From positions 434,001 through 498,000 of the forward strand of contig CP075496.1 of NCBI GenBank assembly GCA_021613535.1: a stretch of 64,000 nucleotides of DNA, read 5' to 3'. The position numbers and the translations under genes are program-made. Positions 33,542 through 46,112 of this stretch are shown here, in pieces (position 1 is the first letter of the stretch; each line of letters starts with the position of its first letter). The DNA comes from Adineta vaga. Its lineage: Eukaryota > Rotifera. The notes under the pieces were generated by a model. The model was not told where the DNA came from. It saw only the letters and a list, made by a program, of their open reading frames with translations, and made no database searches.

Positions 33542-35278
33542 ATGCAACATATAACAATGAACATAGGATATTCAGATGTTCAATTAATAGATCTACCTGA
33601 TGAAATACTTTTATTGATTTTTAAAAATTTGGCCAATATCGAAGTACTTTATTCTCTGTTGGATGTGAACAAACGACTTCATAATTTAGCAAGTGATCGT
33701 TTTTTTACTGAATATCTAACATTACTAGTATATTCGCCGAATGGCATCAGAAGTACAATAATTAATTCGATGCTTGAACGTTTTTATAGACAAATTCTAC
33801 CTAATATTCATTCGAAAATCAAATGGCTCGATCTCGAATCATCATCTATGAAAGATATTCTTTCTGCAACTGAATATCCTAATTTACATGGACTCACTCT
33901 GTTTCATGTTGAACGTGAAACAGATTTATGTCCATTTGGTGGTAAGTTGTCTCGATCATTATCTTAACTGTCATAGACGACGAAAAATCATTCTTTATTG
34001 TTTAGATTATTCGTTTAAAAATCAAATTAGAACATTGATCATTACGATCAATGACACTAATTCATTAAAACAAAGCTCAGATTTAACCGCTGTTGTGTAT
34101 GATCAAATCTTTTCTCTATTCAAGAATGTAGTATGTGTAAAAGTCCAACGATCGCATGAATGGTATTATTGTACTATTGAACGATTAAAGTTTCGTCAGC
34201 AATCTCCAACATTTACTTCATCGACTTTAACGGAATTGTATGTCAATGTAGAAAATTCTAACGATTTGCTTTATCTACTAGATGGTCACTTTAATCAACT
34301 TCACACATTGCATGTGACTATTCATTTTTTGGATGAGTCATCTTAGTCGATCAAAAAGGTATAAGAATTAATTAGAAAAACAAGATAATGATAATTGATA
34401 TTTTTGTTTTCTAGGAAAGATTAATTAACTTGAAGATTTTCTCATTAACCTGTAGATTAGAAGTACTCTATTATGATGATACATTAGTGCCACTTTTGCA
34501 TCGAATGTCACATCTTGACGTATTATTTTTGAATGTTTGCATTGAACATAATATTCCTCACGAACCATTTATTGATGGAAATAACTTGAAGAATAATATA
34601 ATAAATTATATGCCAAGGTTAAATAAATTTGTGTTTAGTATTCATTCAAATATAGATCATTTATTACATCTACCTTCTAATGATGACATTCAACATACAT
34701 TCAAAGATCTTCAAAATTATCAAGTTGTGTCCTATATTCATTATTTTCCCAAATCTAATATAAGTCAATGTCATATCTATTCATATCCATATTATATGGA
34801 TAGTTTATATCGTCTTACCAATAGTTTTCCGGATGGATTGTTTGAATTTGTTTCCAAGATCTATTTATTTGACGAAAAACCTTTTGAACATGTATTTTTC
34901 ATGCGAATTGCTCAAGCATTTCCATATCTTAAGACATTGTTGATAGACAATAATTCACCACAAAAGTACAAACACGATTCAGAATCAAATGAAAGTGATG
35001 AAAATTTGAAAATCATAAAATATTCTCATCTTAATTTACTTATCATTAACTGTTCTCATGAAGATTATTTGGAACAATTTCTAGATTATAACAAAACGTG
35101 TCTGTCAAATCATATTAAACTTGTTGTAGATTATCGTTCTCTTCAAACAGTAACGCACAATTTCACAAGAACTTTGACACGAATCAATTGCGAAAAAATT
35201 CGATTCATCTATGATATTGATAAATATAATGTTCCAAAAAGTTTTTACAATTATTTTTCTCATATTGAAACGTTGTAA
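33542..35278 (+). pseudogene. F-box protein, interrupted by one TAG
   Basis: Three exons join in phase: 33542-33941, 34006-34358 and 34415-35278, with introns of 64 and 56 nt. The F-box lies near the N-terminus (IDLPDEILLLIFKNLANIEV followed by LLDVNKRLHNLAS). The remainder is a leucine-rich, divergent repeat region of the kind bdelloid F-box proteins carry (LINLKIFSLTC, then LVPLLHRMSHLDVLFL). Such proteins are substrate adaptors of SCF ubiquitin ligases. An in-frame TAG at 34344-34346, twelve bases before the second intron, interrupts the frame, and the same frame continues with clear homology in exon 3. Using another donor to skip the TAG gives an immediate stop, so it is a point nonsense. 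The C-terminal stop may also be premature. Confidence 0.7.
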
Positions 35279-35554
35279 CTTAAATTATTAAGTACCGTTC
35301 TGGATATGAAACCTTTTATATTAATGAATGATTGTCTTACTTCATCACAAATTATTAACGTACACAATAATCGTGAAATGCAACGAGATTGAACCCACCC
35401 TCAGATGGTCTTATTCTTGTATTTAATTATTCACTTGATTATATTAATATCTTTCTCTTTAGTCGTAAATATCAATATAATGAAAATATTGAATAATATT
35501 TCTGGAATAACTTTATTTAAAAATAAAACAACAAAAAGGAACATATCGAACAAG

Positions 35555-38500
35555 TTATTGAAAAGTAAATGTTGATATAAATGAATCTCTTTGATCCATA
35601 AATCTTGCTGAAACTTTTTCTAATCGATTAATAAAATTTAAATCATGATTTGAATCAATATTATGTGATAATTCATGACAAGTAACCATATAATAAAAAT
35701 TAATAATACGACGTACAATTGGATTTGTGGATGTTAAATTTCCATTTAAATATGGTTCAAGATCATTCCAATAAATTTGTTCAAAATAACGAAGATTAAA
35801 AAATAATGATCCATTACTATTAAATGCAATACGTGCTAAAAAAAAGAAAGAAAGAAAAGATACATGTAGAACTTGAAAATGTTATTAAATATAAAGAATA
35901 ATCATACCACTATCAATATCACGAAAAAGATGCATTGTTTCAATTGGAATATGAAAAATTTGTTTAGCAAATGATGATAAAAGAAAAGCAAAATATTGAC
36001 TTTGTTCAATCATTAATTGATTTAATTGAACATTTTCATCAATATATAATGGAATTCCATAAAATAAATGTGAATAACGAATCATATTTGATGATGGAAT
36101 AAATTCACATGAATTATTAACTTCATTTCTTGAATGTTCAACTTGATGAAATTCTTTTTCACTATAAGATCGACTTGAACCAAGAATTTGTTTAATATCA
36201 TTTTCATCATCAGTTTTATGTTGATTAAAATTATTTATACGAGGTGTTTCAATTTGACTTGAAAGATTTTCATTAGAATTTCTCAATGAAGATAATGGAA
36301 TTGGATTTAAATAACTAAAAGATTTTCAAATATTAAAACAAGTTTCTTTCGAACAATTTCTTCATTTACTCTTTTAGACTTTGTAAAAATCCTCGTGATT
36401 GATTTTGTAATTCTTGTTGAGATTGTTTTCTCACAGGTGATTGTTGTTGCACAGGTTTTTCTTCAATTTGTTGAGATTGTCTTCTCACAGACGATTGCTG
36501 TTCCATAGGTTTATCTTCAATTTGTTTTCTCACGGTTGATTGTTCTTGTTGTAAAGGTTTTTCTTCGAGTTTTTTATGTTCAATTGGTGATGATAACTGA
36601 AGAGCTAAATGAAAAAGAAAAATCTTTTTGATGAATTTTTGTATTTGTCTCTATCAGGATTACGGTGGTAAGCAACTTTATAAATCTATACGAGGTATAT
36701 GATAGACTCAAACATCAGCATTCGGATAATAGCTCAACGATATTAAGAACTATGAAGATGGTTTTTTACCATTTATATATGATTTCAATAATTTTGAGAA
36801 TAAAATGTGTTTTTTTATAACTCAGTCATTTCTTGAGTAGACTAAAAACTTACTTTGTTGTTGAATTTTTAATAAACGATCAACAGGAATTCCTCGTCTT
36901 TTAAGTGTTTCTAAAGGTGATGAAAGTTTATCACTAATTGAATGAATTAATGAATGAATTGCTTTTTTCGAAACAAATCTTGTTAATTCACTTGCAATAT
37001 CAATATAATCAAGTGTTGAAAGATTTTTCAAAATAAATAAATAAACTTGATTTTTATCAAATTCTAATGCACATGAACTACATTCACTTGACTTAAATAA
37101 AAGAAAAAAAGAGAAATGAAATTTCTTTTTAAAAAAAAAAAGATCAAATTCTTACATTTAATGTTATTGTTTTCTTTTCAAATGTTAAGTGACATTGAAT
37201 ACCTTCTGATTCATAAACTAATAATTTATTTCTTAATAATTCAATACGTTTTTCATCAAGATTTTCAATTCTTTCTCCCTAAAGAAAGAATTTATTTCAT
37301 TGAAAATTGTTCTTTTAGAAAACAAATGAAATATTTTACTCGATTATTAACAAATAACATATCTAAACGATATAAAATTAAATCTTTCAATTTTTGACTT
37401 CGATCTGTCAGAAATGTTTTTCCTAAAAGAAAAGAAAAGAAAAGAATTTCTTTAAAATAAAAAACAGAAATAAAAACCTTGATGAATTAAAGTTCTATGA
37501 ACAGATTCTGAAATCCATTTAGCTCCAAATTGTTCATATAATTTAGTTAATTCTGGTTCATCTGGTGCACATAGAGGATGAAGATCAATTGAACATTGAT
37601 GATCATCATCAAGATAAATTTCATTTGGTTTAACAATACGAAATATTCTTTCTTTATTTCCATGAGAATTTTCAATAATTTGATAACCTAAACACCATGA
37701 TGAATTTCTTAGACGACTTTTTAAAGGTTCTTCGTGAAATTCTCTTGCAACATTCGATACCACAGCTAATTGTTTTAAACAATTTGTATAAAATTGTAAT
37801 TTTAATGGTAAAATTTCATTTGAATTATTTAATGACAAAAATTTCACTTGTCGATCAATTAATAAATTAGCAAGATTTTCAGCTGATGGATAATACGTAA
37901 CACCAATTGATGTTAAAAATGAATTACTTTCTTCTCCATAATCAATATAATCAATTAAACCTTGAGTTGATATTTCATCGAATTTTTTATCTTGAGAAGA
38001 TTTTGGACGAATAAAAACTTGATTGATTTTCATATAATTATTTTCTAATGGAATAAATGATCGTTTTGATATTTCATTAATAAATTGTTTATTTAAACCA
38101 TCTAATTTATTTAAATAAGTAAAATAAATTGATGCTGTTGAATTATTTAATAATTCATTTCGTTTTTCCATTAAAATTTGAAAAGCAATTGAAATTGATG
38201 GACGATGTTTAACACCAAGTAATCCAATATCAAAATATTGTGAAAAATATCCAATGACTTCAGGAATTAATGATGAACATAATGGACTTGATTCTATTCA
38301 AAGAAAAAAGAATATTAATTCTAAAACTATCAATCAAGATTTTTATCAATATGAGAAAAACGCTCAAAGAACATAAACGTAGTGAAATGAGATAAAGTTC
38401 TTCTAATAAAAAACTGTATTATACAGAAATTTTAGGCTTAAGTCGATGTTGCTATCGAACTGCTAAACCAAATAGAGTTAGAAATATTAGGATTAAAAGA

Positions 38501-41500
38501 ATACCTTTAAAAACATGTTCAGGTATTGATAAAAAGACTTGAGTTGATTGTTGAATAAATGGAGATATTGATGGAAGAAATGGAATTTTAATATTAGAAT
38601 TTTTCCAAATTTTTGAATAAAAACTTTGAAAATTTTCCGCAAAAAATTTCAATGCTAATGGTATTTGATATTCATTAAGTATTTGTTTTGTTTCTGAATG
38701 TTCTTGATTAATTCTTGAAATTAATTTTGGTAATTCAATCATTTCTTTAACACCAAGTTCTTTTAAAAATAAATATTCTGAAGAATTCTTTTCAATATCA
38801 AACCAATCTAATATTATTAAAGATTTCCATTGAAGACGATTTGAAATTGATGGAAAATATAATTCATGTGGAAGATATTTTCCTTTTATTTCATTTGTTA
38901 TTCCAATTAAACAATGACTTGTTTTTAATGCTTTCAAATCATTTTCACTCAAAGTTTTTCTTTGTTTTAATAAATTTTCAATAAAACATTGATTTGTTTG
39001 TAAATTATCATCATTGGAAAGATTTGTTTGAATATAAATTGTTCGACAACCAATTAATTTAAGTAATTCTAATGATATTGGATAATTAAGAAATTCTTCT
39101 TTTGAATTTGAATTTGATATTTGTAAAATATGATATTGTATTATTGGTAAATTTGATGATAAATTATCTGATGGAATATAAGATTCAGAAGGTAATTTCA
39201 TTCCTTGACTTGTTAATATACATTTTATATTTGATAATTTTAATTTTATTTCATTGATTTCATTTGATTGAAATTTATTTAAATGTTTAGAAATTAAATA
39301 AAGAATTATCATTGAATAATTCGATTTTTCAAATAAATGTTTTTGTTTTTCATTAAGATAATATTCAATTAAATATTTTATTGGAATTTCAGATAAAAAT
39401 AAACGTTTTTGTAAATCTTCACGTGAGATATAAGAAATGATTGATGATGGTAAAATATTTCTTGGTAATGGAATAAATTCAAGATTTAATTGATCAAAAT
39501 ATTGAATATTTTCTAATAAAATTATTTCCGATGAATTGATTTGACGAAATTTTAATTTAGAAAATATTTCTTTAAGAAATCTTTTATCTTGATGATGATT
39601 TAATGTTAATAACCAATGAAATAATTCAATAAATTCATTAAATGAAAAAATTGTTTCAGAAATTATTTTACAAAGAATTTCATTTGTGATTTCATTTATC
39701 CATTGTCGTCGTTTTAATATTTGAAAAAAATCATGTTTACCTATTTCATATGGAATTATTGGTAATGGAAGAAATTTTTCCATTTCTTTATTTGTTATTA
39801 AATAGGCTTCATTCGATGGTATTAATGATAAATGTTTATCAATTGGAGATCGTTTAACTGGTACAAGAATATCAGAATCAGATGAAAAAAATCCATCAAC
39901 AATTATTCGACCTAAAAGAAATCGATTAGATATTTATGTTTACTTAGAAATCATATAGAAATACCAATCTCTTTGTTTGGTGATGATTGAATAAATGCAT
40001 AAGGTGAAAGAATAAAATGAATTTGATCAATTGTTTGAATTTCTAATTGATTAACAAAATCTTTTATTGTTTGATCATAAATAAAACGAATAATTTTTCC
40101 AATTGAAATTAATAATTGTTCATTCCAAATCGAAATAAATGGATCTTGTAAATCAATATTTTCTCTTTCAATTGTTGGAATTAAATGAGTAAATAAATGC
40201 ATTCCAATACCAGTTGATTGATTTGTTGCTAAACCAATAAAGATTTTTCCATCAGGTAAAATATCTTTTTCATGAAATCTTAATGGAATTAATGTCTTTA
40301 ACATTGAATTTTTGAAATTCTCTTCTTGAAATATCTTTAAAACAAAAAAGAAAAAATACAAGTGTATGACAGAGAGATGAATCATGTTCGAATGTCTGTA
40401 CATCAAAAATCTTTTCGATATATTTTTTTTCTAACTCAGCCATGTATTCTCATTTTTTGAGTACATTGAAAAAGAAAGATATTTACTTGATTTGATGGAA
40501 ATAAGAATTGAATATGAATTTGATTTGGTAAAGATTTTTTTAAAACATTTTCCATTTGTTTTTGAAATTGTTTATCTAAATGAATATTTGCAATAACATC
40601 AATATGATTTAATGTTATTGATGATTGATTTAATATTGTAAATGTTTGTTCTGTTTGTTTTAATGAATCAAAATGAATAAATTGAAAATCATCAGAAGCA
40701 TTTAATCTTTGAATATTTGCTGATAATTTATTTTTTGTAATTAATTCAATTGTTTTATTTATTTCAAATATAATTTCATTATTTATTTTAATAATTAATT
40801 TATTTAAATATTTTGTAAATGAAAGAACTTTAATAAAATAAGATTTTAAATCATTTAAATTCAGTAGTGGAATAATTTCATTTGTTAAACGATTTGTTTT
40901 TGATTTTAATTTTTTTTTATTTAATTTTGTTTGTAAAACAAATTTTGTTTTCATTGGAAGAATAATTGATGTCGTAGATGTTTGTTTATCTTGAGATAAT
41001 TCTTTTCGAAATGTTGTTAATGATTTACCATTTTGCCATGAAAAAGCTAAACAAGATTTTCCTGATTGAATTATTGGTTTTTCTGAATAAGAAAAAACTG
41101 AAAAGAAACCAACACCAAATTGTCCAATTGCATCAACATTTGTATTTCCTTCAGCTATTGTTATAACTCTTTTCCAATCATCTTCATTAAATATTTTTCC
41201 ATTATTTATTGTTCGAATTTCATGAATAAAACAATTATTAAATTGATTTTCAATTTGATTTTCATTTTCTGAATTCGATATTAAATGGTTTTTAAATAAT
41301 TTTCCAATATTTCCAAATAAATTTGAATTATTAGTATTGTCTTCATCAATTAAGTCCGAAGTTTTATTTAAATCACAAAATATTTCTAAAATAAATAATG
41401 TTGATTCAGCATCATCGGAATTTTGTATTAATTCTCTTAAAACAACAAAATCTGATGAATAACGTGATAACATTTTATCAATTAACATTCGTTGATTAAC

Positions 41501-41557
41501 TTCAACACGATCTTCAACTCCTTCATTGATTATTTCTGACCAAAATTCATTCGACAT
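35555..41557 (-). CDS. DUF3684-like protein with HSP90-type ATPase domain
   Basis: Ten exons join by GT-AG introns: 41557-40487, 40334-39965, 39911-38505, 38293-37478, 37423-37340, 37278-37156, 37091-36854, 36604-36370, 36314-35908 and 35835-35555, giving about 1,676 residues. The N-terminus is a GHKL/HSP90-like ATPase: RELIQNSDDAES at 41-52 is the N-box and GQFGVGFFSVFSYSEKP from 145 the glycine box. The middle resembles fungal DUF3684 proteins (TGIGMHLFTHLIPTIEREN; LKRRGIPVDRLL). Exon 8 holds a Gln-rich repeat (EEKP-QQQ...VRKQ, three times). The C-terminus reads YMVTCHELSHNIDSNHD, like the end of the fungal proteins. Exon 5 appears to contain one extra base (A-run at about 37378-37383) that shifts the frame; without it every exon phase fits. 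Function is unknown; the ATPase fold suggests a sacsin-like chaperone role. Confidence 0.78.
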
Positions 41558-42110
41558 TCTTGAAATTGAAATTTAAAGAAAATGATAAAGATATTTCACA
41601 AAATATCAATCTTAATAGAAATTCGACCAATGCTATTTCAATGAAAGAGGTCACTAAATATCGATGTTTAGAAAATTTTATTTCTTTTCATACACTTTTT
41701 ATTGATATTGAAGAAAATAGAACAAAGAAATTTTTTGGTAGAAACAATTAACGTCCCATGAGATGGGATGGGATTATTCCATCCGATGCGGAGCTCTTGA
41801 TTCTTTCATTATTATTTCGTTGTTTGAAAGTCTCAAAAAATGAGTAGCTGCCTCATTCGAGTTCGAATATAAATAGAGATTTCAAAAAGATATCTGAGCA
41901 TAAAAATGACGCTGGAGAAAGACATAGTTTTACTTATTCATACCTACACTTCATATTTAAACATAGACGCACCTGTATATTGTGAGTTATGACTAAGTAA
42001 GACTAAAACAAATCTATTCCGAACAATTCCTATTTCTACAGGAAAGCATTTAAATGAACTAAAAATATATCAAATCAAAATCACAACTAGTTCTACTATA
42101 AACAAAAGCT
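41558..42110. other. Upstream region of the DUF3684-like gene
   Basis: Open plus-strand sequence at 41560-41751 shows no domain. I see nothing else, though the region should hold the promoter of the minus-strand gene. Confidence 0.4.
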
Positions 42111-42324
42111 TTAGTTTTCGTTCTGTTCATTTATTTTCGAAGTTTCAACAATAGCACCTGAATCTTCATTTATATTATAACTCGAATTAGGCAGCTCATA
42201 TGGTTTTATCTGATTTTGTTCCACGTGAAATAATTGTTGTAATGAACTTGAGAAGAGAAGTGCCTGATGTTTACCAGCATCTTGTGCACGTATTTTCGAC
42301 AATATGTTCGATATCAAACTGAAA
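42111..42324 (-). other. Possible terminal exon, unknown
   Basis: A minus-strand frame opens after an acceptor-like TTTCAG and reads ISNILSKIRAQDAGKHQALL, then a Ser/Asn-rich tail to a stop at 42111. Upstream exons cannot be identified. The sequence looks like an amphipathic helix, but I assign no function. Confidence 0.25.
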
Positions 42325-42581
42325 GATTTTATATTATCGATAAGTTAGTATTTATTTTCATATTCTTTCCTTGATCTCATTGACACCTATTTATTTATTA
42401 TACAGTTTATGTGTTAATAACCAAATTGTATCAATGATCAACTTTTATTCAATTATTGATGTTGGAATAAGTTTATCGACATTTATTTATAGTATCATTA
42501 AAAAGTGATCAAGTATGCACTTTCAGTGTTTCAATAGTAACATTTTTTTATCGTTTTATTTTTATGTTGTGAACCTTTTTC

Positions 42582-43077
42582 ATGGATTGTCTGATATGGA
42601 TGAAGAGAAAACTCGTTGATTTCGACGTTAGACTTAGCAATCTTGAAGAAGAACAGAAACACAATTCGTCTACATCATCACAAAAGAACGCATCTGATCA
42701 TCATTGGAAAGAAACAAAGAATTCGAGCACTCTCTTGAAAACGACAATTCCAAAAGAAGAACAACATTCAACCTGTTTTCGATGTCCTTGACAGAAGAAA
42801 GTTTGTTCATTATATTTCGATGACTTGTACGATTTCGATAAAAAAAGAAATCAACACGAGTATTGGTGCTAATTCAGATCGTTTCACATGTAAATGTGGA
42901 CATTTAATTCGTTTTCATCAACATCATCCAAGTAATTCTTTTCATATGAATTTATCATCAAACAGATCTGTTCATTTAATTTAGATTCACCAAATGAACC
43001 ACTTCCTTCTTTTGCAAATCCACCACGGGTTCAACTCTTATATGAAGAATTTATTCCACCAATTATTCAAGATTGAA
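42582..43077 (+). pseudogene. Degenerate gene with C-x-C-G-H segment
   Basis: A first frame (MDCLIWMKRKLVDFDVRLSN, coiled-coil-like, ending in CFRCP and a stop at 42791) is followed by a second, out-of-frame coding-like stretch with RFTCKCGHLIRFHQHH. A 54-nt GT-AG intron then leads to a short exon reading PPRVQLLYEEFIPPIIQD before a stop at 43075-43077. The pieces need a frameshift to join. The Cys/His cluster could bind zinc. I do not recognise the family with confidence. Confidence 0.3.
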
Positions 43078-43423
43078 TCTTGTAAGTTGTTATGTTTATC
43101 ATTACGAATTTTTCGATATATCAATCTTTTAATCAGATTTTCTTGAAAATATTTCTTTCATTCCAATATAAGAGAAATATTACTATGAAGAGCAAAAACG
43201 TTCGAACTTTGTTTTACATTGAGATTGTTTTATTTAAACTATCTTATCGAACAAACAAATCCAAAAAAGTGATTTAATTAAAGAATAAAAATATGATGAT
43301 GGTATTTATTACATCATTCCTAATATCAATACGAATTTGAAACAAAAAAATGATTGCCTTTTTCTTATTGATGATAATTAACACTAAACAGAGTTCATTT
43401 ATTTATTCTCAAAAGAAAATTTT

Positions 43424-44758
43424 TCAATTAAAAAACGTAAAATGATTAATCTGATTATTATTTTGACAAATTTGTGAAAAATTTTGATAAATAAAAAAGC
43501 GTTGTTGAATTAAATGAATAAATTGAGGTAAAGGACAAGATTGTCCCGGTCCATGTGAACATCCTGGAATTGGTTTAGGTGTTGAATTAATTAAAATTCG
43601 AATAAATGTTCCATTTGAACATTGAAGTCTTTCAAATGCAATTCGAGCTAAAAAAGGAATAATTTGACTTGTTTTCCAAAATCTTTCATGATTTATTTGA
43701 GTTAACGATAAATTTGTTTGATTAAATAAACCTAATGCATTTAATATAATAGGAAACATTTCTCTATGAGTAATTGATAAATAAATATTTTGTTTTGTTT
43801 TTCTTTGATTCGAAAACAGATCTGTTATTGCTTTAATCCAAGGCATTCCTAAATATGTTGATAAATAATTTCCATAGGAAATTTCATAAAAATATTTTAT
43901 ATCATAATAATATTCAAATGAAATCCATTCTTCTGAATTAAATAAACGACAAAATGGTGATGAACCTTTGATAATTGTTTCATAACCACAAATTTGTTGC
44001 ATTGCTAAAATATCTTTCGGAAGAAATTTATAATTTATTGAATTTAAATTAAATTTTTCTAAAATTGATTTCGTATAAATATTTAACCAATAATTTGCTT
44101 CATTTGAACCTTTTGATGCATTATATTTACGACAAGATTTTGTTGGTGTTAATGTATTTCCACCACGAGATTTATCTTCAGATATTGATATGACTTTTCC
44201 ATTCACTTTTTTTCCAGTTAAGAAACCTTTAAGAATATATAAAGCAGTTTGATAAGTTCGTGATGAAGATGATGTCCAAATTAAAAATGATTTCGATGAA
44301 TTTTTAGGTAAAAGATGTTCATAACGATATGATAATTGAACACCTAATTCATAGGATTCATATAAACCATATTTTGTTAATTTTTCAATTTGTTTTTTTG
44401 AATTTGTTATTGGAGATTTCCATTGATTTAAAAATGAAAATAATTTTGAATTTTGAAAATCTTTTTTAGATATTCTTTTTAAAAATGGTTCAATTATTTG
44501 TAAATAATCATAATCATCAACATAAACTGAACCATGACGAATTAAATATGATACTTTATCAACATAACATTGATCTGGAATGGATGGATTTAATTTATCA
44601 TCAGAATTTAATTCAAAATATGGACTTATTCCTGATAAATGATGAAGAATTTGAAATTTATAATTTGGATATGTTCGATCAGATAAAATAATTTCATCTT
44701 TATATAATTGAATACATTCACTTGGAATTAAAATAGATATTATATAGATTAATAACAT
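43424..44758 (-). CDS. Secreted histidine acid phosphatase (clade 2)
   Basis: The intronless 444-residue frame begins with a signal peptide (MLLIYIISILIPSECIQL). Features of the phytase/acid-phosphatase branch of the histidine phosphatase superfamily are clear: R74-H75-G76 in YLIRHGSVYV supplies the phosphorylated His, WTSSSSRTYQTA follows, then SPFCRLFNSEEW, YGNYLSTYLGMPW and THREMFPIILNALGLF (H331 with E333 replacing the usual His-Asp). The Arg normally found two residues after RHG is missing (RHGSVY), so substrate handling may differ. Even-spaced cysteines suggest disulfides in a secreted or lysosomal enzyme that releases phosphate from small esters. The closest pattern I recall is fungal. 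No intron plus fungal character suggests horizontal transfer, which needs a phylogeny. Confidence 0.8.
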   Translation of the reverse strand: MLLIYIISILIPSECIQLYKDEIILSDRTYPNYKFQILHHLSGISPYFELNSDDKLNPSIPDQCYVDKVSYLIRHGSVYVDDYDYLQIIEPFLKRISKKDFQNSKLFSFLNQWKSPITNSKKQIEKLTKYGLYESYELGVQLSYRYEHLLPKNSSKSFLIWTSSSSRTYQTALYILKGFLTGKKVNGKVISISEDKSRGGNTLTPTKSCRKYNASKGSNEANYWLNIYTKSILEKFNLNSINYKFLPKDILAMQQICGYETIIKGSSPFCRLFNSEEWISFEYYYDIKYFYEISYGNYLSTYLGMPWIKAITDLFSNQRKTKQNIYLSITHREMFPIILNALGLFNQTNLSLTQINHERFWKTSQIIPFLARIAFERLQCSNGTFIRILINSTPKPIPGCSHGPGQSCPLPQFIHLIQQRFFIYQNFSQICQNNNQINHFTFFN

Positions 44759-45083
44759 TTCTTTTTGTGATCATTTGAAATTATTTCTTTTCTTTTTTCT
44801 CTTTTTTATAAATCAAATGAACTTTATTTAAGATTTTCAATTTACTCTTTTTGTAATATTTTCATTCTAAATGTCACAATAGAAAATCAAATTTTTCTTC
44901 TATTACAAATATCAAAGAATATTTACAAAAGCAATCAATAGATTATCGCTCTTTGTCATTGATTTCAAGTCGAATAAAGAGCGTCATCTATAAAAAGAAT
45001 GAAATAATTGGTTAACAGATCTGTTTTTGTAACTATAGTATATATATATATATTGTACTGTATGTAATTTCAGAAAGAGAAAA

Positions 45084-45542
45084 ATGCCTGAATTAAAATT
45101 AAAAGTATATGTCAAAGCACGTTTTGATGTTATTTGGGAAAAACTTTTGGATAAAATTTATCATCCTGAAAAATATGTCGATGGAATAAAAAATGTTGAA
45201 ATTTTAGAAGATGAAAAAGATCATGTTTTAAGAATGATTCATTTTAATGATTCTACATGGCAAGAATTAAAAGAATTAATTGTTTATGATAAAACAACGG
45301 GAATTATTGTTTATCGTTTAATGGATCATCCATATTTTGAAGGTGAAACAATCAATATTTGTCGAACAACAAATGAAATTTATCATTCAGAATTAGAATA
45401 TGAAATTAATTGGAAATTAAAAGATACAAATCAATTGGAATCAGAACAACAAAAAGATATTTCAGCAAAAGCATTACAATTAGCAATACAACAAATGAAA
45501 GTTGTTTCAGAAGAAGCAGAAGCTGTTTATAAACAAACTTGA
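45084..45542 (+). CDS. SRPBCC-fold protein, DUF1857/AtaL-like
   Basis: The 152-residue intronless frame matches the small START/SRPBCC fold family DUF1857 (AtaL-like), best known in fungi and bacteria. The order is typical: a helix (FDVIWEKLLDKIYHPEKYV), IKNVEILEDEKDHVLRMIHF, then ELKELIVYDKTTGIIVYRLM, ELEYEINWKL and a long C-terminal helix. The fold forms a hydrophobic pocket; the ligand is unknown. A TATATATATATA tract lies about 35-45 bases before the ATG. Some fungal relatives sit in secondary-metabolite clusters, but nothing here shows such a link. Confidence 0.6.
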   Translation: MPELKLKVYVKARFDVIWEKLLDKIYHPEKYVDGIKNVEILEDEKDHVLRMIHFNDSTWQELKELIVYDKTTGIIVYRLMDHPYFEGETINICRTTNEIYHSELEYEINWKLKDTNQLESEQQKDISAKALQLAIQQMKVVSEEAEAVYKQT

Positions 45543-46112
45543 TATCTAACACTCAAATTACAATAGTCATTTATTAGAAGTATTTCTACCTCAAATTAAA
45601 ATTACTCAAACTTGTTTTTTTTTAACCAAATAGTTTATTTTCAATAATAAATAAATCTTTATTCTTGATTGAAGTGAATTTGATAAACAACATTTTTATC
45701 GGAACAACAGTGAGATTAAGGAGAAAAAAAAAGTTTAACCATCTTCATTGTAATTAGCAATATCACTTGGAATCAAAATACAAGACTGCTTTCATTATTA
45801 TTTATCGAATCCTTTCTTCTATACCATTTATCTTAATTCTCATGTTCTGTGTACATAAGATGTATGCTATTCATATACATTATCTTGTCACTTTTAGATT
45901 ATTGTGTAACTTAATATTTTTTCTTTTGTCTACTCTTCTGAATTATACTTAAATTCCTTGTCCGCATTGGTATGATCAGAATAAGACGATGGTTAAAACT
46001 TTATTAGTTGATAGTAGAAATATTTGTTTATCTGTACGATATTATCGAAGATAATTTTATTTAAACAAAAAACTACGTTGTTAACAGACGGAACAATATA
46101 CAACAAAATAAA
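45543..46112. other. Intergenic, AT-rich
   Basis: A hydrophobic open frame at about 45767-45952 lacks an ATG start and looks spurious. Nothing else is seen. Confidence 0.4.

Noticed and set aside
34344-34346. Use of the GT at about 34337 to splice out the TAG in the F-box gene
   Set aside because: Joining there to the exon 3 acceptor gives an immediate stop, so it does not rescue the frame.
41560-41751. Plus-strand frame head-to-head with the DUF3684-like gene
   Set aside because: No domain, biased composition, and it lies over the likely promoter and leader of the divergent gene.
45767-45952. Small hydrophobic open frame downstream of the SRPBCC gene
   Set aside because: It has no ATG start, no motif, and composition expected from T-rich DNA.
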